From the IMG/VR virus record IMGVR_UViG_3300031746_000180, positions 1-23,251 of that record: a DNA stretch of 23,251 nucleotides; one strand, 5' to 3'. This document shows positions 1 through 8,201 of the stretch, piece by piece (positions within the stretch are counted from its first letter, which is position 1; the number at the start of each line of letters is the position of its first letter). Under the pieces are notes generated by a model, which was not told the origin of the DNA, ran no database searches, and saw nothing but the letters and a program-made list of their open reading frames with translations. This DNA comes from a virus. A program made the translations under genes and the position numbers.

Positions 1-1
1 G

Positions 2-958
2 TACGGATACAATGCGACTGTTGGAAATTTATATGAAGAATCAGGAACAAAAAAGGTAAAATTTGAGCGTGAGTTTTCCGGTACTGTAGTTGTGATTACT
101 ATAAACTATACCATCATAGAAATGACTAATACAGTTGTGCAACATGGATATGTTGATTTTCCCAATGGAACAACGGTAAAAACGGCAACCATTACAGCGG
201 TTGCCGTAACAAAAACTTTTGTTTTGGCAGGAGCTTCAACTGAAACTTACGACGCATGGGCACGAGATTTTTTTATTCTTACTGAAGTAACTAACACAAC
301 CACAATAACCCTTCGACGCGGCCAGGGTTCTGGTGATTTGCATTGCCATTATCAGGTAATAGAAATGAGCGAGATTACTTCTTTACAAACTTTATCGGGA
401 ACTATCAGTAACACCAATGCTACATTAGATATAACAATCACAGAAGTTGACCTTACAAAAGCAATTCTCATACCTTCTTACAGAATAACAAGCGCGAATT
501 TCGATTCGGACAATAATAGAACTATTAGGCTTTACAATTCTACAACCATAAGATTTTCGGCGATTTATGGTATTAGTGACGGGTATATTTATTATAATTT
601 TGTAGTAATAGAATTACCTTATATCAATGTATTAAGGGCTTATACCACCATATCTTCAGGTGATTCGACTGCTGATGTTACGCATGGCGGTACAATAGAC
701 CCTAATAGGTCAATAGTAAAAATTGGGGGTAATGCTCGCACCTGGTGCTCTGCAAACTATTCGAGTAAAAACGCTGCGGATTCGTGTTTTAGACCAAGTG
801 CGTTGACAGCTTCGCAGTTTACTTTAACACGCGGTAAGTCTGGCGTAACTGCATACGTTCCCTGGGAAGTTATTGAGTTTCCTGCTTTATCAGCTACCGT
901 TTTAGATCATCCAACAGGCAGGGGTTTGTCTCGTGGAGTAATACGTGGAATAAATTAA
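2..958 (+). CDS. Tail protein with repeated beta modules (5' end cut by window)
   Basis: The frame is open from the first full codon of the window, so the gene starts upstream; a GTG at 92 is only an internal codon. About 318 residues are visible. The protein repeats a module of roughly 75-90 residues rich in Thr, Ser and beta-branched residues. Each module ends in a related strand: TIIEM, QVIEM, VVIEL and EVIEF. This pattern of repeated beta-sandwich units is usual for phage tail or fibre proteins. I recognise no named family. It is followed after 16 nt by the fibre gene, whose SD (AGGAG) lies just behind this stop, so the two are probably co-transcribed. The tail assignment rests on repeats, composition and neighbours. 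Confidence 0.65.
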   Translation, partial: YGYNATVGNLYEESGTKKVKFEREFSGTVVVITINYTIIEMTNTVVQHGYVDFPNGTTVKTATITAVAVTKTFVLAGASTETYDAWARDFFILTEVTNTTTITLRRGQGSGDLHCHYQVIEMSEITSLQTLSGTISNTNATLDITITEVDLTKAILIPSYRITSANFDSDNNRTIRLYNSTTIRFSAIYGISDGYIYYNFVVIELPYINVLRAYTTISSGDSTADVTHGGTIDPNRSIVKIGGNARTWCSANYSSKNAADSCFRPSALTASQFTLTRGKSGVTAYVPWEVIEFPALSATVLDHPTGRGLSRGVIRGIN

Positions 959-974
959 AAGGAGTAAATAAAAA

Positions 975-2846
975 ATGGAAGTATTAAGAAAAAATGGTGT
1001 GTCAAGTTCGTTTGTGTTTCCGCTTGTGAGCGTGGCGTCTAGGCCTGACTATGTTTCCGGTGCGACTTTTGCCGCCGGGGATGTAAAAATTTTACGTCAT
1101 ACAGGGGGCGTATGGAATGTTGCAAATGTAGGTACTCTACCAACCGAAATTAGTACCACAGGTGTATATTATATGCCATTAACCGCTACAGAACTTACAC
1201 CGGATGATATTGTATATCCTGTAGTTATAAAAATAGTAGATCAAACATCTCCTAAAATTTGGGATGATACCGCAATTATAGTTACATTTAAAACCGCCGA
1301 TGATGTTGCTGCTATTTTAGTTGATACTGCACTTGTTAAAGGGTACACAGACACGATTGAGGGAGTGCTCGGAACTCCAGTCGGAGCGAGCTTGTCCGCA
1401 GATATAGCAGCGGTAAAAGCCGATACCGTTTTAATAAAAGGGTATACAGATACGGTTGAAGCTTCACTTACTACAGCACTCGCAGACCTGGTTTTAATAA
1501 AGGGTTATACTGATAGTGTTGAAGCATCTTTGACTACCCTGTTAGCTGACAGCACTACGGTAAAAGCTGATTTGGTATTGATAAAGGGATATACCGATAC
1601 TGTTGAAGCTTCTTTGACTACTGCACTAGCTGACCTGGTGACTATCGGAGCGGATGCAGTTTTAATAAAGGGATATACCGATACTGTTGAAGCTTCTTTG
1701 ACTACTGCACTCGCAGATTTAGTTACGCTTAAAGCTGATACTGGCGTAATACAAGGTTATACCGATACCTTGGAAGCTTCATTGACAACTGCTCTTGCTG
1801 ACCTTGTACTATTAAAGGGTTATACGGATACGCTTGAAGCAAGCGCTACTACTCTACTCGCGGATACGGTTACTTTAAAATCCGATACAAGCACTATTAA
1901 ATCTGATTTAACCACCACGAAAAATAATAGTGCTACTATAGTAGGTAAACTGCCTTTGTCCTCTGATGCAATGGCAGGCGATTTAGACGTTAAGGACATT
2001 AAGGCTAAGGCTTTGGTAATATATACCGCGCTCCCTGCACAAACCGCAACCATTGCTTCACAAGATGACGTTTTAGCAATTCAGAACAACACTAATTTTT
2101 CTGCATCGATAATCCAAGAAATAATAATTCCAGTCGCTCCAGATGTAAAATGGATTCCCATTTCTGTGCAGCTAAGGGATTCCGGCGGTGCTCCCGAAGA
2201 TCCCGACAGTAACGAACTAACCGTACAAATGAGGTGCGATACAGACTTAGTAAACTATACAGATTTGTATGATGAGTTGGGCGGGGCATCATTAATCGGC
2301 TCAACCACGTTCACGCCGGATTTTTACCTGCTTAAAAAAATAGATACCGGTATTTATGAAGCCTGGATTAAGGTTGTCGACACCATAACAGAGGGTAGTT
2401 ATACTTTTACTTTTAAATATAAAGAAGCTACAGTGGTACAAATCTACACAAGAAATACTGCCATAATGACCGAGGCACCTACTGTAAACATTGAGATTGC
2501 TAATAGCCCTACAAATCAGGCAGTTATAGCACAGGCCATGAGGGATATAGATATATCCGATACACCTACCACTACGGGAAGCGTACTAAAAACCATTATT
2601 GACGAAATGGGAATAATAATAAATAAACTGCCTTCAGGGACTATATCAGATTTGTCGCTTAGTACAACCGTGGAATCAATAACTATATCCGAGATGTTTA
2701 GTATGCTCATGGCCATGTTTAATGGTAATTATACGATAAACACAGAAACGGGAATGGTAACATTTTTTAAACGTGATGACATAACGCCTTTATCAATAGT
2801 AAAAGTTACCGAGACTCAAAGAGAAAGGCAATTGCTACCTAGCTAA
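975..2846 (+). CDS. Putative tail fibre protein with seven GYTD repeats
   Basis: This 623-residue protein starts at an ATG 10 nt after AGGAG. Residues 1 to about 110 form a beta-rich domain (GATFAAGDVKILRH to about IIVTFK) like those at the head of other phage fibre proteins. Residues about 115-305 hold seven copies of a repeat with core (L/I)IKGYTDTVEAS followed by LTTALADLV, which would suit a trimeric coiled coil or shaft. A second beta-rich domain follows (about 370-510), then a short C-terminal part ending in a beta pair (NTETGMVTFFKRDD). It lies between the repeat-module tail protein and the DUF2612 protein. The fibre role is inferred from architecture and context; I do not recognise a specific named homologue. 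Confidence 0.7.
   Translation: MEVLRKNGVSSSFVFPLVSVASRPDYVSGATFAAGDVKILRHTGGVWNVANVGTLPTEISTTGVYYMPLTATELTPDDIVYPVVIKIVDQTSPKIWDDTAIIVTFKTADDVAAILVDTALVKGYTDTIEGVLGTPVGASLSADIAAVKADTVLIKGYTDTVEASLTTALADLVLIKGYTDSVEASLTTLLADSTTVKADLVLIKGYTDTVEASLTTALADLVTIGADAVLIKGYTDTVEASLTTALADLVTLKADTGVIQGYTDTLEASLTTALADLVLLKGYTDTLEASATTLLADTVTLKSDTSTIKSDLTTTKNNSATIVGKLPLSSDAMAGDLDVKDIKAKALVIYTALPAQTATIASQDDVLAIQNNTNFSASIIQEIIIPVAPDVKWIPISVQLRDSGGAPEDPDSNELTVQMRCDTDLVNYTDLYDELGGASLIGSTTFTPDFYLLKKIDTGIYEAWIKVVDTITEGSYTFTFKYKEATVVQIYTRNTAIMTEAPTVNIEIANSPTNQAVIAQAMRDIDISDTPTTTGSVLKTIIDEMGIIINKLPSGTISDLSLSTTVESITISEMFSMLMAMFNGNYTINTETGMVTFFKRDDITPLSIVKVTETQRERQLLPS
1318..1881 (+). repeat. In-frame tandem repeats in the fibre gene (7 units)
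   Basis: Seven in-frame units encode GYTDT/S followed by V/L/I-E-A-S. Several are near identical in DNA, for example the stretches around 1585-1640 and 1672-1725. Unit spacing varies because some units carry an extra heptad-like insert (such as TVKADLVL or TIGADAVL). Near-identical DNA makes this a likely site of copy-number change. Confidence 0.85.
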
Positions 2847-2857
2847 AAAGGTTAAAA

Positions 2858-3553
2858 ATGTATTATCCAGTAAGTTTAAACTTAGCAACGTTCGGAATCA
2901 ACTCCTCTTTTATTAGTGGTCTAGTGTCTACATGGGGATACAATATTTTTATTGGTGTTCCCAATGATTATATTGATGATTTTATAGCTACGTCTCAGGG
3001 ATTATTGATTGAGCAATTCGAGGAATCCGAGAGTATACGGAAATTCGTTTCGATTTTTGTCAGACCTTTGCAGGAAACTGAACTTGTTGCGTCTCAACTT
3101 CTTAAGTGCAGAAATCTTGACAATGCTACAGGTGACAGACTGGACATAGCAGGCGAAATAGTTGGAGTTGAGAGAGGTTCTTTAAACGATAATGATTATA
3201 GGAACATAATTAAACTATATATTATGCTCAACAGAAGTTGCGGTGAACCTGAGATATTGATCACAGCACTTAAGTCTTTTACAAAAGCGAGTGCTGTACA
3301 CTATTTCGAGTCTTACCCTGCTAAGGTAATAATTGAGTTTATATCACCGTTTACGCCGGATCCAAACTTAGAAACCATGCTGCAAAAATTAGCGGTAGGC
3401 GGTGTAAAGATCATGCTCTCATGGGCAATAGATGATGATCCAAATTTTTCTTTTAGCGGGGAGGGAGTTTTCCCGCCGCCATCAAAAACCTCTGGACTAG
3501 GAGAAGAATTCATGGCTATAGATGGCGGTAAATTTATTGAAAAGTACATATAG
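2858..3553 (+). CDS. DUF2612-family baseplate/tail protein
   Basis: This 231-residue protein starts at an ATG after AAAGGT. Residues about 45-150 fit the DUF2612 pattern: LLIEQFEESESIRKFVSIF, then CRNLDNATGDRLDIAGEIVG, then DNDYRNIIKLYIMLNRSCGEPE. Members of this family sit in phage tail/baseplate operons next to fibre genes, as here, and are thought to join baseplate and fibres. The C-terminal 40 residues are Gly/Pro-rich (FSGEGVFPPPSKTSGLGEE). It is 11 nt downstream of the fibre gene and 11 nt upstream of the first of three paralogous tail proteins. Family membership comes from motif recognition; the exact place in the tail is inference. Confidence 0.8.
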   Translation: MYYPVSLNLATFGINSSFISGLVSTWGYNIFIGVPNDYIDDFIATSQGLLIEQFEESESIRKFVSIFVRPLQETELVASQLLKCRNLDNATGDRLDIAGEIVGVERGSLNDNDYRNIIKLYIMLNRSCGEPEILITALKSFTKASAVHYFESYPAKVIIEFISPFTPDPNLETMLQKLAVGGVKIMLSWAIDDDPNFSFSGEGVFPPPSKTSGLGEEFMAIDGGKFIEKYI

Positions 3554-3564
3554 GGAGTAATATC

Positions 3565-4338
3565 ATGGGTTTATATTTAGATACCGATCCGCCTGAAACA
3601 GTTCCAATCTTTGCGGAAGGCAATTTAGTTGATCCTGATAGTGGTTTAAATAACGTGATCGAACCGCCATATGAACAAAAAACATTTGGTTGGATACCGT
3701 CAAGAAAAGTTCCTCAACGCGGAGTCATGAACTGGCTTCATCGGTATACCGGCAGGTGGTGCAGTTTTTTAAAGGACTATTTTTTCCCTGAAGTCGACGG
3801 CGGTTTAGATGATCACGAAGATAGGATTTTAGATTTAGAACACAAAGCACATTGGCACACAGCAGGAATTGTTTATTTACAAATGCAAGTAACTAATGGA
3901 TATTTTAGCAATTCCAGTCCTGGAGGGATTTTAACAGAGGACGGAAGAATTAATTTCGAACTTGATTATCAGATATTAGAAAATTCAGTGTTGTTTACCC
4001 ACAAGGAGTGGTACGACTTTGGTAATTGGCCTATTTCTGAAAATTATTCTTATATTGGAGGGGCTATTGTTGCAGCTTATTCAACGTGTTATAATTTTAA
4101 AATAAATATTAGACCTGGATATGATTGGCCTTCGGATATTTTACCCTCATATAATTATAGTTACTTTTTAGGCAGTGTGTTATGTGCAGGTTCAAGCGAG
4201 ATTTTACCTGTCTGGTTACAACCGCGGCCACAAAACGGATTGAGCGGGATTTTTTTAAGTGTTGATTGTCCAGCAACTTCAACGGGGCAAGTATTAGGAT
4301 TAAACTGTTGTACCATTATAAGAGGTTTTACGATTTAG
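3565..4338 (+). CDS. Paralogous tail-tip/receptor-binding candidate 1
   Basis: This 257-residue protein (SD GGGAG) is the first of three tandem paralogues. The N-terminal 150 residues are shared by all three: a PPE..P.FA start, D..SG.NNVIEP, EQK..GW.P, the motif RGVMNWLHR.TG, a DHE.RI..LE helix, a His-rich H.H..GIVYLQM segment, and FELDYQI. The C-terminal 100 residues differ between paralogues. A conserved front and variable end is what is expected when the front docks onto the tail and the end contacts the host surface. I know no named family. The role is inferred from position behind the DUF2612 gene and from this divergence. Confidence 0.6.
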   Translation: MGLYLDTDPPETVPIFAEGNLVDPDSGLNNVIEPPYEQKTFGWIPSRKVPQRGVMNWLHRYTGRWCSFLKDYFFPEVDGGLDDHEDRILDLEHKAHWHTAGIVYLQMQVTNGYFSNSSPGGILTEDGRINFELDYQILENSVLFTHKEWYDFGNWPISENYSYIGGAIVAAYSTCYNFKINIRPGYDWPSDILPSYNYSYFLGSVLCAGSSEILPVWLQPRPQNGLSGIFLSVDCPATSTGQVLGLNCCTIIRGFTI

Positions 4339-4360
4339 AAAAGGTTTTACGATTTAGAAA
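4323..4360 (+). repeat. 19-bp tandem duplication at a gene end
   Basis: The unit aggttttacgatttagaaa occurs twice head to tail (4323-4341 and 4342-4360). The first copy holds the last codons and TAG stop of paralogue 1. The second is noncoding and leads into the AAGGA ribosome site of paralogue 2. Confidence 0.95.
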
Positions 4361-4372
4361 AGGAATATTTTT

Positions 4373-5161
4373 ATGCTTTCGTATCTAACAATTGAACCGC
4401 CTGAAGTCGTTCCAGAATTTGCGACTGATGATTTAATCGATGAGGCCAGCGGGGTTAATAATGTCATTGAAGCTACTACGGAACAAAAGCTAAACGGTTG
4501 GTATCCATACAAAAAGCGACCTGAACGCGGGGTGATGAACTGGTTACATAGGCACACTGGTTTATATTGCCAATACATAAAAAAATTCCTTGTTCCTGAG
4601 ATCGATGCAGGTCTTTTTGACCATGAAACCAGAATACATGCAATAGAATCTAAAAACCATAGACACAGACAAGGCACTATCAATTTACAAATGAGAGTGG
4701 TTGATGGGCACTTTTCAACCGCATCAGGGGGCGTACTTACCGAAACTGGTGAGATTGATTTCGACCTTGATTATCAAATACTTAATTATGATAATTTAGC
4801 AGTATTTACGTTTAAAGAAACGTGCGGTGAAGTTGATCTGGGTGAATACCCGTATATCGGCGGGAATGTGGTTGCCGATGGTGCTGGGTGCAATAGAGTA
4901 AATGTTGGTTTTAGAATCGGTGAGTTGTTTCCTTGGTGGGAATATCTCTGGGCACCGGTGAACCAGAATTATTTTATAGGCAGAATAAGCGCACCTACTT
5001 CTTTAATGGTACCTATTAAATTTGATGCAATAAGCTTTGAAATATACCCTCCCACGCAGCTTTTTCTGATAATTGATTTTCCTACTATTCTTACTAATAC
5101 GCTTTTTGGGTTATGGTGTCAACCACTTTTCCGAAATAATCATGGATGGGGGGGATCGTAA
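4373..5161 (+). CDS. Paralogous tail-tip/receptor-binding candidate 2
   Basis: This 262-residue protein starts at an ATG after AAGGA and is a paralogue of the genes on either side. It has the shared N-terminal pattern: EPPEVVPEFATDDLIDE, SGVNNVIE, EQKLNGWYP, RGVMNWLHRHTG, FDHETRIHAIE, a His/Arg-rich turn, INLQMRV, FDLDYQI. From about residue 150 it departs from its neighbours and is rich in aromatic, Pro and Gly residues. The stop touches the start of the third paralogue (TAA then ATG), so the two are translationally linked. Its function is inferred, as for its neighbours, from family layout and operon position. Confidence 0.6.
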   Translation: MLSYLTIEPPEVVPEFATDDLIDEASGVNNVIEATTEQKLNGWYPYKKRPERGVMNWLHRHTGLYCQYIKKFLVPEIDAGLFDHETRIHAIESKNHRHRQGTINLQMRVVDGHFSTASGGVLTETGEIDFDLDYQILNYDNLAVFTFKETCGEVDLGEYPYIGGNVVADGAGCNRVNVGFRIGELFPWWEYLWAPVNQNYFIGRISAPTSLMVPIKFDAISFEIYPPTQLFLIIDFPTILTNTLFGLWCQPLFRNNHGWGGS

Positions 5162-5923
5162 ATGTATTTAGATCATACGTATAAACCGGAGTCATTACCT
5201 GAATTTGCTACCGAGAATATGATTGATACCGTTACTGGAAAAAATAATGTGGTTGAACCGGAAACGTCACAGAAAAAATATGGTTGGCACCCGTTCAGGA
5301 GATTACCCGAACGTAATGTGTTTAACTGGTTACATCGGCATACCTATAATTTTTTAAAATATTTATCCGATGATCTTTTTAACGAGGTCAATGACGGTTT
5401 AACATACCACGAGACTAGAATTACTAATTTGGAAAGTTCCACGCATATACATAACTCTGGAACGGTTCATTTAAGTCTACAAGCGGAGAACGGATATTTT
5501 TTAACATCAGCAGATTACGGGACTCTTGTAACAGGTCAAATTCATTTTGATATGGATTATCAGATTTTTAACAAGGCGGTAATTTTTACTTATCAAGACG
5601 GAGCACCTGGAACTGTTCGTGGACTGGTCGGCGGTACTGTTCACGCCATAAGTGGAGTTAATACGTTTACTATTAGAGTTGTGCCTTCATCATATTGGCC
5701 GACATATTTAAATACTTCTGCGTTTTATCAATACTGTGTCGCGCATTTTCAATTCGGCTTATATCCTGCGTTGACTCAAACACCATTATTTTTAGATTTA
5801 TATAATAATTTTACAAATTATTTCGATACATATTTATTTACTGTTACGATACCCGAAACATTATGGGGGTTCGAGAGTATATTTAGGATGTATTTGCACC
5901 CTTTGTATTACTGTGCAAAGTAA
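5162..5923 (+). CDS. Paralogous tail-tip/receptor-binding candidate 3
   Basis: This 253-residue protein starts immediately after the stop of paralogue 2, with a G-run SD 7 nt upstream. It keeps the shared front half: PESLPEFATENMIDT, TGKNNVVEPE, SQKKYGWHP, RNVFNWLHRHT, YHETRITNLE, HIHNSGTVHLSLQ, FDMDYQI. The tail is again divergent and rich in Tyr, Phe and Thr. It is the last gene of this rightward tail operon and meets a leftward early gene 14 nt further on. No clear terminator is visible in the gap. The functional suggestion rests on paralogy and place. Confidence 0.6.
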   Translation: MYLDHTYKPESLPEFATENMIDTVTGKNNVVEPETSQKKYGWHPFRRLPERNVFNWLHRHTYNFLKYLSDDLFNEVNDGLTYHETRITNLESSTHIHNSGTVHLSLQAENGYFLTSADYGTLVTGQIHFDMDYQIFNKAVIFTYQDGAPGTVRGLVGGTVHAISGVNTFTIRVVPSSYWPTYLNTSAFYQYCVAHFQFGLYPALTQTPLFLDLYNNFTNYFDTYLFTVTIPETLWGFESIFRMYLHPLYYCAK

Positions 5924-5937
5924 GACAAATTATAACG

Positions 5938-6405
5938 TTAGAGACCTTGTGACATCTGTTCCTTCCTTGGGGGATTTGAACTAACATTATTCAAATCCCT
6001 CTTTGCAAACCTAACATAAATGGGCATTTGACAATTCGGACTTTTAGCTTTTGCAGTAGCGGTTTTTACTGCATTGGTATAGCCCAATGAACTTAAAAAT
6101 TTTTTGTTTTCAAGCTCCATAGTAATTTCTTTTTTTATTATGTCTACGATTAAAACGTATGACATTACTTCAGTGATACCGTTATCAAAAACGACCTCTA
6201 TTAATTTATCACCAGTAACAACAGGTATGAGCGCGTGATTTCCGTTAACTTCTTTTTTAGTGTAGATAACGAGTTTTTTGCTGAATGCGTAATCGGTAAT
6301 AATTCTTGCATGTCCTTGATTTAATGCAGTATCGAATCCGCCGGACTCCCATAAACATGGAACACCTTTTTTAGTAAACTCAGCTTTTAGTTTTATTTTG
6401 TTCAT
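5938..6405 (-). CDS. Hypothetical early phage protein (155 aa)
   Basis: The gene encodes 155 residues that I do not recognise. The front half is beta-rich (KLKAEFTKKGVPCLWESGGF, ARIITDYAF, KKLVIYTKK, ALIPVVTGDKLIEVVF). The end is basic and Pro/Asn-rich, without signal peptide or membrane segment. It is the last gene of the leftward early operon, 26 nt after the 134-residue gene, and ends 14 nt from the converging tail operon. A small cytoplasmic accessory protein is the safest description. Confidence 0.6.
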   Translation of the reverse strand: MNKIKLKAEFTKKGVPCLWESGGFDTALNQGHARIITDYAFSKKLVIYTKKEVNGNHALIPVVTGDKLIEVVFDNGITEVMSYVLIVDIIKKEITMELENKKFLSSLGYTNAVKTATAKAKSPNCQMPIYVRFAKRDLNNVSSNPPRKEQMSQGL

Positions 6406-6431
6406 CTTTTAAATCCTTGATTTTTTGTTTG

Positions 6432-6836
6432 TTATTGGTTTCTATAGTTATTATCAACGTATTCTTGTGCTTTTTTTTCTTTTAATTTTTCTTCAATTTC
6501 TTCTTCAATTTCCTTCTCTTTTTCTCTTTCCAGTCTCCATTTAAACTCAAGAGCTTCAAGGTTTTTATGTTCTTGGTTTTCTTCTCTTTTTATTGCTTCC
6601 CGTAATCTTTTTTCTTTGTTAAATTCGCTCAACTTTAGATTGTCTATTTCTTTATGTAGTGTAACTACCGCAGTCTCACGCCACAGAAAATCCTGATCGC
6701 GATTGCAACAACAGTTACCGGCATGCCCGCCATGTACCTCAACCTCGAAACCTCGCCCGTTTTTAAGCAGTACGGCATGAGAGAAGTTTAAATTTATGTT
6801 TCGTTTTAAAGATTTTTTAGCTTCGTTAAATGTCAT
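6432..6836 (-). CDS. Hypothetical coiled-coil early protein (134 aa)
   Basis: The first 60 residues include a Cys/His cluster (HGGHAGNCCCNRDQDF) that could bind a metal. Residues about 68-125 form an almost pure Glu/Lys/Arg helix (REKEKEIEEEIEEKLKEKK) expected to make a coiled coil. The start overlaps the end of the upstream 32-residue gene by 11 nt and has AGGAG about 10 nt upstream, inside that gene. I do not recognise a family. Confidence 0.6.
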   Translation of the reverse strand: MTFNEAKKSLKRNINLNFSHAVLLKNGRGFEVEVHGGHAGNCCCNRDQDFLWRETAVVTLHKEIDNLKLSEFNKEKRLREAIKREENQEHKNLEALEFKWRLEREKEKEIEEEIEEKLKEKKAQEYVDNNYRNQ

Positions 6837-6924
6837 TTTCTTTTATCTCCTGAATAAATTCAATAATTTCCTTTACTTTAATTTCCAAATTTTCTAGAAT
6901 GGCTTCGATTTCTTCATCTTCCAT
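6826..6924 (-). CDS. Very small acidic protein (32 aa)
   Basis: A 32-codon frame that starts MEDEEIEAILENLE and ends KENDI, very acidic and fully helical in character. Its ATG shares one base with the TGA stop of the upstream (broken) frame, and its end overlaps the next gene by 11 nt and contains that gene's SD. This tight stop-start overlap on both sides is the main reason to accept it. Function unknown. Confidence 0.5.
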   Translation of the reverse strand: MEDEEIEAILENLEIKVKEIIEFIQEIKENDI

Positions 6925-7093
6925 CACTCTTCATCTTCCTCTTTTTCATGAATATCTTCAATGATTTTTAACATATTTTTTATTTCGTCAATGACTTTTT
7001 TAATTTCGTCAATCGGATCATGTTTGTAAAATTGTGTTGCATGCCACTCTGCATATTCCTGCCCTAAGTTGAAACTATTTTATCATTAATCAT
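6924..7093 (-). pseudogene. Small early gene with a frame break
   Basis: An ATG at 7093, with GGTGGG 5 nt before it, opens a frame (MINDKIVST) that meets TAG after nine codons. From just before that stop a different frame runs on without a start codon: FNLGQEYAEWHATQFYKHD, then PIDEIKKVIDEIKNMLKII and an acidic end, closing at TGA 6924-6926. One base change in length would join the two into a protein of about 56 residues. The long part has clear amphipathic coding character and its stop overlaps the next start. It is either a broken gene, a sequencing error, or a frame-shifted gene near AAAATAG. Confidence 0.5.
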
Positions 7094-7679
7094 TGTTCCC
7101 ACCTTTCAATATTTTGTCTATTTCCATGATGCGGTTGAATAATTTTTCACGTTCTGATTTTAGTTCGTCGAGATTAATTTTTACAGGATATTCTATTTCA
7201 ACAGTTTTGATCCATTCTGGTGGGTTATCTTTTATTTCTTTTGCAAGTGTTAAAGGAACGTCAAGTACTTTTATTTTTGTTCCACCACGGACTTCAGTTT
7301 TCCAGTTTTTTACACTTCCCCCAGAATCAAAACCCCCTTCTAAAACAATAATACCTGTTGACGTTTTTGCTCCTGAGTCACGCCCACTAGCTGAAGCTAT
7401 TGGGCGACCATGTAACGAAAATCCACACAGAGAGTTGAACTGACAGTAATTATCTTTTGCAACACAAATCAACGTAACCATATTCGGAGGTTCATCAAAA
7501 TATCCATATATTGATTCATAAACACTTTTGACTTCTGCATATACACGAGAATCAAATACCCAGGCTCGTGAGCTTGCATTCCATCGGCCGCCGATTTCTT
7601 TTGCTGCTTCTGGCAATTTTTTGTTGTAATCTGAGACAACAATAATTTGACTATCGGTTTTTTCAATTTTAATACACAT
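7086..7679 (-). CDS. Hypothetical early protein with GGRWN/AWVF module (197 aa)
   Basis: This 197-residue protein is the first gene behind a strong promoter and a structured leader. Its first 45 residues carry the pattern YNKKLPEAAKEIGGRWN then SRAWVFD, a short module found in many phage and plasmid proteins and resembling HARP-like/DUF5710-type modules; I infer a nucleic-acid-related role, with low certainty. The middle (about 65-150) has several Cys residues and a Gly/Ser-rich stretch. The last 35 residues form a helix (LDELKSEREKLFNRIMEIDKI). It has no signal peptide. The stop overlaps the start of the next, broken gene by 8 nt. Confidence 0.6.
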   Translation of the reverse strand: MCIKIEKTDSQIIVVSDYNKKLPEAAKEIGGRWNASSRAWVFDSRVYAEVKSVYESIYGYFDEPPNMVTLICVAKDNYCQFNSLCGFSLHGRPIASASGRDSGAKTSTGIIVLEGGFDSGGSVKNWKTEVRGGTKIKVLDVPLTLAKEIKDNPPEWIKTVEIEYPVKINLDELKSEREKLFNRIMEIDKILKGGNND

Positions 7680-7689
7680 GATTTTTTAC

Positions 7690-7768
7690 CCTTCAATTTT
7701 AAGGTTTATGTTTAGAGGTTCGTTTTGAACCTCATATATATTATACCACCATTTAAGATATTTTACAA
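7690..7768 (-). promoter_or_regulatory. Promoter with two-hairpin leader, copy 1
   Basis: Read leftward: -35 TTGTAA (7763-7768), 17-bp spacer, -10 TATAAT (7740-7745). A hairpin close to the transcript start follows (7715-7733, GAGGTTC arms), then CCTT...AAGG (7690-7704), in which CCTT can pair with the AAGG of the ribosome site of the 197-residue gene. The same three elements recur at 7936-8013 and 11587-11666. Confidence 0.8.
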
Positions 7769-7771
7769 GTG

Positions 7772-7927
7772 TTATTTTGTATCTCGTTTGTTTTCATTGG
7801 CTTCCATTTTGCAGTCAATGTTGTGATAATAGCAGGTAGAAAATATTTCGCAGTCTATGCATAACATATAAATCCTGGGATTTTTATGTATGCAATGTTC
7901 TCTTATATTTCGTATGTCGTAGTTCAT
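7772..7927 (-). CDS. Small Cys-rich protein (51 aa)
   Basis: This 51-codon gene begins MNYDIRNIREHCIHKNPRIY and contains four further Cys residues (MLCIDCEIFSTCYYHNIDC), a pattern fit for a small zinc-binding protein. It has its own promoter and conserved leader upstream, with AAGG before the ATG. Its last residues (EANENKRDTK) resemble the end of a gene remnant at 11670-11780 (EANENKQVTK), so gene end plus downstream promoter were copied as one block. Function unknown. Confidence 0.6.
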   Translation of the reverse strand: MNYDIRNIREHCIHKNPRIYMLCIDCEIFSTCYYHNIDCKMEANENKRDTK

Positions 7928-7935
7928 TTTTTAAT

Positions 7936-8013
7936 CCTTCATTTTTAAGGTTTGTTTTGATAGAAGCTCATTTGCTTCTCTATATAGTATACACCTTTTT
8001 CAGACTTTTGCAC
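7936..8013 (-). promoter_or_regulatory. Promoter with two-hairpin leader, copy 2
   Basis: Read leftward: weak -35 GTGCAA (8008-8013), 16-bp spacer, -10 TATACT (7986-7991). Next comes a hairpin with AGAAGC/GCTTCT arms (7962-7979), then CCTT...AAGG (7936-7950) overlapping the ribosome site of the 51-residue gene. The arm bases differ from copies 1 and 3 while pairing is kept. Confidence 0.7.
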
Positions 8014-8150
8014 TATAAATCGTATCAATATCAAATGTTTTTTTGGCATTTTGATTCTGTGGGATGATTTTTTTCAGTACTACAGCACAATAAATTTTAT
8101 TTTTTTAATCCTAGGACACTTGAAAACACATAAAATTGACACAATAATAC

Positions 8151-8180
8151 TTGACAACAAACTAATACCAAAGGTAATAT
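8151..8180 (+). promoter_or_regulatory. Sigma70-like promoter, rightward
   Basis: TTGACA (8151-8156), 18-bp spacer and TAATAT (8175-8180), ahead of a small rightward frame at 8202. A second TTGACA lies at 8136-8141 without a matching -10. Confidence 0.55.
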
Positions 8181-8201
8181 TAAATAAAAGCTCACAAAAC
8201 T

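Noticed and set aside
7093-7443. Rightward 116-codon frame
   Set aside because: Antisense to the 197-residue gene, which has a promoter, leader and SD; composition is that of a shadow.
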